From contig CM043971.1 of assembly GCA_014529385.2 (NCBI GenBank), forward strand, positions 57,666,709 to 57,730,708: a DNA stretch of 64,000 nt. The letters are read 5' to 3'. The translations under genes were made by a program, and so were the position numbers. Position 1 is the stretch's first letter. Every line of letters begins with the position of its first letter. The notes beneath the pieces are model-generated. The model was given only the letters and a program-made list of their open reading frames with translations, was not told the origin of the DNA and did not search any database. Positions 57,200 to 64,000 of this stretch are shown here, in pieces. The DNA is from Adiantum capillus-veneris (Eukaryota; Streptophyta; Polypodiopsida; Polypodiales; Pteridaceae).

Positions 57200-59649
57200 T
57201 AACTCCAGCATGGCTACAAATTTTCTTTTGCTGCTGCAAAGATTTAGCTTGGTGTCAGTATGGCCAACAAGGAACGTTTTGGTTCTAATAGTCTTGCTAT
57301 TTATTTAGAAAAACTTTCAACTATTTTGGTGGTTTTGTCACTGTTCTCATGATTTTGTTAATGCTGATGTATCAGAATATAGTATTCTTCAGTATGATAA
57401 TTTGTCTCAATCTCATCGACACTTTTTTGTTCCTAATCTATGTAATTCTGAGTGATGATGTGTCATGGTTTGTTGCTCCCAAGTGTAGGTGTGATAGTGT
57501 TGCAGGGTGTGACAGTGGAGGTTGACATTGTTTGCACTGAATTTTCTTTAATCTAACAATTTTTTAATCTTATTGCTAGAGTTAATGTCTTGCTAATGAA
57601 CAATTGAGATCCTCTGCTCTACAACCCTGGACCTTGATGGAGTTAAGCCTAAACAATCCACATAAATCTCATTTAATCTTTAGTAATATGCCATTTTGGC
57701 TAATTTGATATTGTTTTTCTGTGTCATATTTTACCTTTGCAGAGGCTCTCACAATGATTTGCTACATTAGGGTAAGTAGGATGATTCAGATAGTGGTGAT
57801 GTTGTAGATGCTGCCCGTGATGAGAATGTAAACCCAAAGGGGCATTACAATAAGAAATCATAGATCACGAATCTAAGCTATTTCTTGTTCCACCAGCTAG
57901 AGCAAGAAAAATAGCAAATTTCTTCTCGCCTTCAAATCAGAGCAAGATTAGCAATTTAAGTGCAGAATGAATTCTTCTTTGTGTAAAATGTAGAGATAAT
58001 TTCTATTAGCTTCCCGAAATCTTTTGGTTTATAAGGATGCAACGATAAAATTTAGAGGCTGAATTTTAACTTGTTTAGCATTGGATGTTACTTTACTACA
58101 ATTTTATTTGTTGTATTTGGGAATGTGATCACTCCTCATCCGTCATTCACTCCATGCTCACGAGCACTTCAACCTTTTTTAGTCAACGAGCTAGTCGAGT
58201 GATCTATATTGATGCTTTGATTTGATTTATATCCCTATTGATATCATACTTATAAGGAGACTCTGCTTCGGGGCCTATCGGATAAAAAACTTTGTTTCCA
58301 AAGTCCCTCATTTCTCGTTATCATCTTTGATGGCTTTGTCTATCTTGTTCCCATTTCCCGTTCTAGGTGATTATGGTTGATATTTCAAAGACATATCGAC
58401 AACGGGTGCATTTTTTCCAGATCTTTTCAATTATTACAGAGTTTGTATGTTGGTTTTTTGGAATTTTTATGACAATGATGGAATTCTTAGTCAGGCATGT
58501 CAAGATTCATAATTTGCTTGGTGCTCTTTAAGTGTAATCACTTTTATTTTGTGTGATCTATGCATAGGATCTCTAGTAAGCAAAAGTCTTGGATAGTAAA
58601 GAAGAGTTGTTATGTTGGTATAGCAGGCTCCAAGATGTGACATTGGCCATGTGTAGGTCTACATGATTTCATTGGGAGTAGGATATGTGGACACCTTGGC
58701 TGTATCTATGACCTTTTAATGTATGTGACGATGTAGAAAACTTCTCGTATGTCCTCATAAGCTATTCTATTAAATGTGTTCTAATAGAAATTTTCAACAA
58801 AAGATATGCTTTATCACTCTTATCTAATTGTTTATTTGTGGAAGCATGGCAAGAAGATGCATTGTGCACAACACTTTGAACCTCAGCCAATACAGGGGCA
58901 CTTGAACAGACAACAAGACTTAGCATGCCTATAGAAGAAAGGCGGACTCTTGAAAGGTGCAATACAAAGGCTTAAGAGAGCCATAGCTTGGTGTACACAT
59001 ATTGTGATTAGGTAGGAAATTATGGATGCGTGTTGGGTAAAATGAGCACACATATATAGGAAATGCATGGAGTGTGAAAGCTGTGCAAGGAGAGCGTGGT
59101 TATGGAATTTGATGCAAGCATTGGATGCATTTTGTCGTGCTACTAGGTGGAGAACATGCAAGAACTTGAACTAATTGTCCTTGCAATGGACATTAGTTAC
59201 TTAGGAGCTAGAGCAATAAGAGACACATGGGGGGTTCCCATGGGTACTCCCATTTTCTAACATAGGAAAACATGAATCCTTCATCAATAACTCCCCAAAA
59301 AACAATTGAATAGGGTCCACATTGGTCATGGTATACTAAGGCATAGCTACCTTGGATAGGGTAAAAAGTCCCTATTTTTACAAATGAAACTATCAAAATT
59401 TTGAAATTAGTGTCAATATACAAAAACAACTATCAAAATTTCTAGAAATGACAATATTTACAACCCGTACACATATTACGGAGGGGGTCATGTTGACTAT
59501 AGAAGCATCATAGAAAGGGGGTTATATGGGTACTTTAGAATTTGTAGATAGGGGATTGGGCTAGTGCAATGGGGTCCGTAGAGAGAGGGTTTTTCCAATG
59601 TGGTTGCATGAAAGTGACATCCCCCCTAAGTATAAGTGAACCCCCAGGG
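57200..59649. other. Stretch without recognisable gene
   Basis: AT-rich, stop-dense DNA. Continues the target sequence of the copia insertion. Minus-strand frames at 58,762-59,161 were examined for PPR similarity and judged too weak. Confidence 0.3.
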
Positions 59650-60793
59650 ATTCAAAAATGCAACAGAGCAGTGATGTCTTTGGAATGGGGAGAGTTGTCA
59701 AGATACTTCCACAACTCTATATCTCAATGATCCCCTTGGCTTTCAAAGGCTGGAGACGTCCTTCTCACCCCCTTTTTGGAGGGAAGTGGCCAGAAAGCTC
59801 AATAACAAAGGTATTAGGCATATAGGTCAATTGTGGGACTACAATAGATGCTGCTAAAAAGGAACATATCATTTGGCCTTTGAATTTATCCTTAGCGTGT
59901 CAAAAAAATTGTTGACTAGTAGAGCCCTTGAACAGCTCAATAGGTGGTATTTACCCGACTCTGACTCTAAGCTTGAGTGGAAAGCGTGGCACTTGGCTAT
60001 GAACATGCATTTTTTAAAACCCCAAACTAAGAATGTGTATCTCGCCCTTATGGAATCACAAGATTGGTTCTCCCTGCTTAATAAGCATTGGGGAAAAAAT
60101 TGGCCAGGGTCAAGATGGGAGACAGTCATGAGGAACGTATGGTGCCCTCAATGACCGCATGGGATGAAGGCCTTCATATGGAAGGTGTTATGGGGAGAAA
60201 TGCCAATTGGTCTGAAGGTCCTTGCCAAGGGAATTGGTCTAGATAGATGCTCGCAATGTAGAATGGCTTGTAAAGACCTCTCTCGCCAATTCAAGGAGTG
60301 TCTGTCAATCTTTGGTCTTGCAGGCAAGATTTGCAAATGGATCCACAAAACTTGGAAAATAGGATTCTTCAAGAACAATCTCTTCTTGGGAGGGAAGATG
60401 TTCAAGAGTCAAACGCTGCTCATTGCTACACACATCGTGAGGATGTTTTGCTACTTTAAACACATTCAGAAGAAAAGGAATTGTTGGATCTTTGAGAACT
60501 CCTTGGAAGTAGCAAAGTTCATAGAGATAATCCAAGAAAGCAAGGTAACAATCATCTGCATTGGAAAGCAAAGAAACTCAAAGGAGTGAAATAGGACCCT
60601 GGGCACCGTACTAACAGACGTGCAAAGGTGAAAGTATGGGCTCATCTGTAGTCATGGGGTGGCTTCCTTATTAGCCGATGTATCCATGATCTAGTGAAGT
60701 AGTCATGGTTCGTAACGAGCATGGCACGAATTTGTAAATTTTTGGACATTTCAATTTAATCCACTCACCGTTTGGAGTTTTGCAAAAAAAAAA
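59650..60793 (+). mobile_element. LINE-B copy, 5'-truncated, with poly(A)
   Basis: Last part of a plant L1-type ORF2 plus 3' tail, ending TTTGGAGTTTTGC and ten As. It shares codons and 3' end with the minus-strand copy at 62.1-63.7 kb (for example LNKHWG.NW..SRWE....NVWCPQ). It begins downstream of RT, consistent with incomplete reverse transcription. Confidence 0.8.
59873..60589 (+). pseudogene. LINE-B ORF2 C-terminus (zf-RVT-like)
   Basis: Two frames overlap at a break near 60,150. The first ends WFSLLNKHWGKNWPGSRWET, VMRNVWCPQ. The second has MKAFIWKVLWGEMPIGLKVL and AKGIGLDRCSQC, then a degraded C-x-x-C ... H region (KECLSIFGLAGKICKWIHKT), then KRNCWIFENSLE. The W..L.G..P....L..R.I....C..C pattern is that of the finger domain at the end of plant LINE ORF2. 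It could only be translated with a frameshift and is a fragment. Confidence 0.75.
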
Positions 60794-60799
60794 GAGGGG

Positions 60800-61811
60800 A
60801 AAGAAAGGGAAAAGGAAAAGGGGCAGGGGATATATCAACTTTTTGTTTTTGATGAATAAGGACACCGTGCATACCATCATAGGCTTTTAGCCTAGTGGTT
60901 TAGCTTGATTTTTGGACATTCACCGTGATGGTTTCACTAATGGGTTCAAATGTGACTAATGAAAAGTGAAATAAAAAGTGGTTTTGTTGTGGCTTTTGAG
61001 ATGGGGAGCAGTGTATTTCTTTTGAACACCGACCTTGAAATATTACTCAAGTTTTTGGCGAGAAAATGAATCTAAATTTATGAATTTGGTGAGCAAAATA
61101 TTTTAAAATTAAATTTATAATTTTTTCAACAAAAATTTAAATTTAGATCTTAATTGGTCAGTTTTTTCAATATCACATGTAAGGATAAAAGGAACATCTC
61201 TTACAACTTTTTATATAATAGAAAGAAGTGATTTAAGTAGTGCCACCTAGACTTTTCAAATAAGTATCAATGTCACAACACACCTTACATGTACTAGGGT
61301 TTGGCTAGAAGAAAACTTCTTGTTCAGTAGGGTAAGGTTTTTGAAATCTAAATGAAAACTAAATGAGTAAGTGTGAAGATCTCACACCTTCTACATAAAA
61401 TCTAGTTAACCATGCATATATCAATCATAGAAAAGTTAGGAGAGTGAAAAGAATGATGATAGGAGCCCATTAAAATTCCATATAACAAAATCTTACAACC
61501 ACATGTAGGCTTTAATATTTTGGGTCCTATGTCATAATGTGATGTGCTTCATCAAACCTACTTGGCCCTCAATCTCACCTACCATCAAGTTCTTCAGTGG
61601 ACATATCTTTGGCGACTAGCTACCCCAAAATACAAAACCTTATAGCAAAGTCCGGTGAAAAACATCTTAAGCTCTACACCAATGAGAGCCAAAAAAAAGC
61701 TCAAAATTTTCAAGATTCGCCAAATTGGCAATTTTTAGCCAAAAAAAAAAAACACTTATGGGGAGTGGGTGGAGATTCTATGCATCTTGTGAAGATTTCA
61801 CATAATGAGAA
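60800..61811. other. Stretch without recognisable gene
   Basis: AT-rich spacer up to the mini-Helitron. Nothing recognised. Confidence 0.35.
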
Positions 61812-61828
61812 CTAGTGTGGCCGCCCCT

Positions 61829-61899
<71 letters not shown>

Positions 61900-61999
61900 C
61901 CGCCCCCCCCTTGCGTGCGCACTGTCCTCACTATAGCCGGATAAAGAAAATTGCGACACGTGGCACTGGAAAACTAGTCTCCTTCATATATAGTATAGA
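61812..61999 (-). mobile_element. Mini-Helitron, copy 2 (188 bp, expanded GA tract)
   Basis: On the minus strand: A|TCTATACTATATATGAAGG at 61,999, then GCCACGTGTCGCA, TATCCGG, TGAGGACAGTGCGCACGC, a GA tract of about 66 bp, GGGGCGGCCACACTAG|T at 61,812. The ends, the block order and the A/T insertion context match copy 1. The terminal hairpin is reduced to a GGGGCGGCC remnant after the GA tract. The internal microsatellite is much longer than in copy 1. Confidence 0.75.
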
Positions 62000-62141
62000 T
62001 TGGAGTATACTGAGTAGCAAACATATGATTTCCATTAATAACATTTTTGCTATCTTTTTGCATTAAAAATAGGTCAAATTCACATGTAAAAGATAACAAT
62101 ATAAATGGTCTCTCCGATTCTCACTTCAAATGTGCATCTTG

Positions 62142-63715
62142 TTTTTTTTTCCAATGCAAAACTCACAATGGTGAGTAGATTATATTGACAATCACAAAAA
62201 ATTACAAATTCTTGCCATGCTCGTGTCGAGCCATGACATCTCTAAGAGGTCATTGATACATCAGCTAATAGGGAAGCCAGCCCATTAGCAAACGTAGGAC
62301 CCTTATCTATGAGAGATAGGTATTGCAGTTCCAATTGACATGTTCCATTCATCAAAGTTCTTACATTTCCCAAAGTCTAGGATTGCCTCCCTACTTTCTT
62401 GTATTATCTTTGTAGACTTGGTTGTTTCCATGGTGTTGTGGTATATACGACCGTTCCTAGTCTTCTAGACCTGTTTGAAGTAGCAAAATCTAACAATTTG
62501 TGTTGCAATAAGGAGCTCTTGGATTTTATTAACCTCCCTCCCAAAAACAGATCATTTTTATAGAAGCCTATCTTCTAGGTACTATGCACCCATTTGCATA
62601 CCTTTCCTGCAAGGTCGCTGATCACAGGGCATTTATTGAATACGTGTGGCAAAGCTCTTCCCCACAGTACCTTCTAGAAAAAGACCTTCATATCAAGTGG
62701 CCACTGTGGGCACCATACGTTCTTGGTGACTTCCTCCCATCTTGACTCTAGCCAATTCATGCCCCAATGTTTGTTCAATGGAAAGAACCAATCCATGGAA
62801 GCCATAATTGTGTGGTATACTTCTTTGGTATGAGGCTTAATGAGGTGTCTATCCTTAGGCCATCGCCATGCTTTTCACTCAAAATCAAACTCACAGCTAG
62901 GTAGGCACCAGTTGTCCATCCATTCCAGGGCTCTACTGATTAGTAGTCTTTCAGTCCCATCAAGGTTGTACTAAAGACGCATTTGGTATGTTCTTTTCCA
63001 CTAATTACTACTGTAATCCCACAATTGGCCCAGACATTGGATACCTTTGTTACTAACCTTTTTAGAAGCTTCCCCCCAAAATGGGTTCAGAGAGATGCTC
63101 CCCACCTTAGAGAGCCACGAGGACCAATGAGATGCATATTTGTGACAATACCATGCAAGTTCACCCCACCCCGAAGTCTTTGATTTAATTTTTCATTTCC
63201 TAATGAGCTCGTCCGACGCACCCAAGCTTCAAGCTAGCCCACCTAGAGGCAAACAATTTGTCATGCACGTCAAGCCCTTTCCAACAACCACCTTGTGAGT
63301 AGAGCTTGTCATCTTGTGCGAGTCTCTGGCTGGCCAATGATTTGGCTTAAATACTCCAGCATCATTCGAGCCATTTCATCCTGATCTTGCATAGCATTTC
63401 CCTTCTCGTCTATGCACGACGGGATAGAGCCCCGACTTCTCTTGATTTTCAAAGTCCTAAAGAAATGTGCTTGGTTAGCGGCCTCATGCTAAAGGAAGGT
63501 CTCCCTAGATATCAACATGGCCCTCTTGACCTCCTCTAGTTGATGCTCGGACAAGTTGGCTTTAGCTTCTAGCCATCTTTTGTGATCTTCATTGGAGGCA
63601 ACCGGAAGCTTTTTTTGAAGTAAGATGATCAACCTCCGCTTCAAGTTGCTTCACTTGCTCTTTAGGTGCCCTTTTTGCCCGAGGGCCCGAGCTTTTAATC
63701 GCTTTCTAGAAACTT
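62142..63715 (-). mobile_element. LINE-B copy with internal deletion
   Basis: Minus strand, in order: KQLEAEVDHLTSKKASGC and QLEEVKRAMLISRETFL (linker, as at 27.3 kb) with HFFRTLKIKRSRGSIPS, DQDEMARMMLEYLSQIIG; then, after a damaged gap at about 63,180-63,320, WMDNWCLPSCEFDFEWKAWR, WFFPLNKHWGMNWLESRWEE and MKVFFWKVLWG. It ends with CTCACCATTGTGAGTTTTGC and a poly(A) of nine (T on the plus strand). The whole RT core is missing, so it is an internally deleted, dead copy. Confidence 0.75.
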
Positions 63716-64000
63716 AGAGCAAAGAGGTCCCAAGCTTTACGTTCTTCAAGGCAAATATCTTTAGTGATTTTACACATAGATTTCTTTGCAATACTTCTAA
63801 ACAAAGGGTCTTCTATCCTTATTTGATGATAGCCACTTTTTAGGTCAATCCCACTGAAGTAGGTAGAGCCTTGTAGCTTATCAAACAAAGGGTCTTCTAT
63901 CCTTATTTGATGATAGCCACTTTTTAGGTCAATCCCACTAAAGTAGGTAGAGCCTCGTAGCTTATCAAACAAAGGGTCTTCTATCCTTATTTGATGATAG
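63716..64000 (-). pseudogene. Ty3/gypsy RT relic with tandem 84-bp duplication (runs off window)
   Basis: Minus-strand frame reads GYHQIRIEDPLFDKLRGSTY, FSGIDLKS and then repeats. This is the gypsy RT block LFD.L.G...FS.IDL.SGYHQIRI. The unit repeats every 84 bp (starts at 63,801, 63,885 and 63,969), that is 28 codons, so the frame is kept. Downstream residues (RSIAKKSMCKITKDICLEER) are unrelated to RT. Broken and open at the window edge. Confidence 0.85.

Noticed and set aside
58762-59161. Minus-strand frame with CSSAPVLAEVQSVVHNASSC, faintly like a PPR repeat
   Set aside because: No ALVDMYAKCG block or repeat periodicity; similarity too weak to claim.

Overview
This window looks like intergenic DNA from a large, repeat-choked vascular plant nuclear genome. 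The basis is plant-type Ty1/copia and Ty3/gypsy polyproteins, an En/Spm (CACTA) transposase with spliceosomal introns, plant L1-type LINEs with a zinc-finger tail, Helitrons, and a PPR pseudogene of land-plant type. Very abundant GA, CA and AT microsatellites and the style of the PPR and helicase fragments would suit a fern, lycophyte or similar plant, but I cannot place it from sequence alone. I see no intact host gene, no rRNA or tRNA gene and no CRISPR array.

Layout. 0-1.3 kb: 3' end of a Ty1/copia element (RNase H, polypurine tract, LTR with TATA box). 1.4-6.5 kb: two decayed Ty3/gypsy pieces head to head, the second running zinc knuckle, protease, RT, RNase H, integrase. 7-16 kb: tandem repeats with palindromic cores, a G-rich hairpin element (11.36-11.51 kb) and a gypsy RT relic. 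17.4-25.8 kb: a 151-bp Helitron and a dense microsatellite field holding remnants of a LINE family (here LINE-A) whose 3' ends all abut GA tracts. 26.3-27.7 kb: endonuclease part of a second LINE family (LINE-B).

27.8-49.5 kb is the core of the window. A foldback element (27,781-28,183 plus 49,358-49,486) is split by what I read as one 21.2-kb CACTA transposon (28,184-49,354). It has CACTAC ends, an ATT target duplication and TATCGACG-type subterminal repeats at both ends. Nested in it are a nearly intact LINE-A (ORF1; endonuclease-RT with one frameshift), a GA/TA compound satellite, a ~125-bp repeat array with a 24-bp perfect palindrome in each unit, a gag-protease-only gypsy element, an intron-less DEAD-box helicase fragment next to an LTR, and a gypsy integrase relic. 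The CACTA genes lie at its right end: a decayed TNP2 transposase (45.1-47.1 kb) and a second spliced gene (47.25-48.37 kb).

49.6-64 kb: LINE RT relic, PPR pseudogene, a complete but inactivated Ty1/copia element (52,099-57,194; 5-bp duplication CCACA, tRNA-Met primer site), two LINE-B copies, a second copy of the mini-Helitron (61,812-61,999, minus strand), and a gypsy RT relic with an in-frame 84-bp tandem duplication running off the window end. The coding parts serve transposition; nothing here forms a host pathway.
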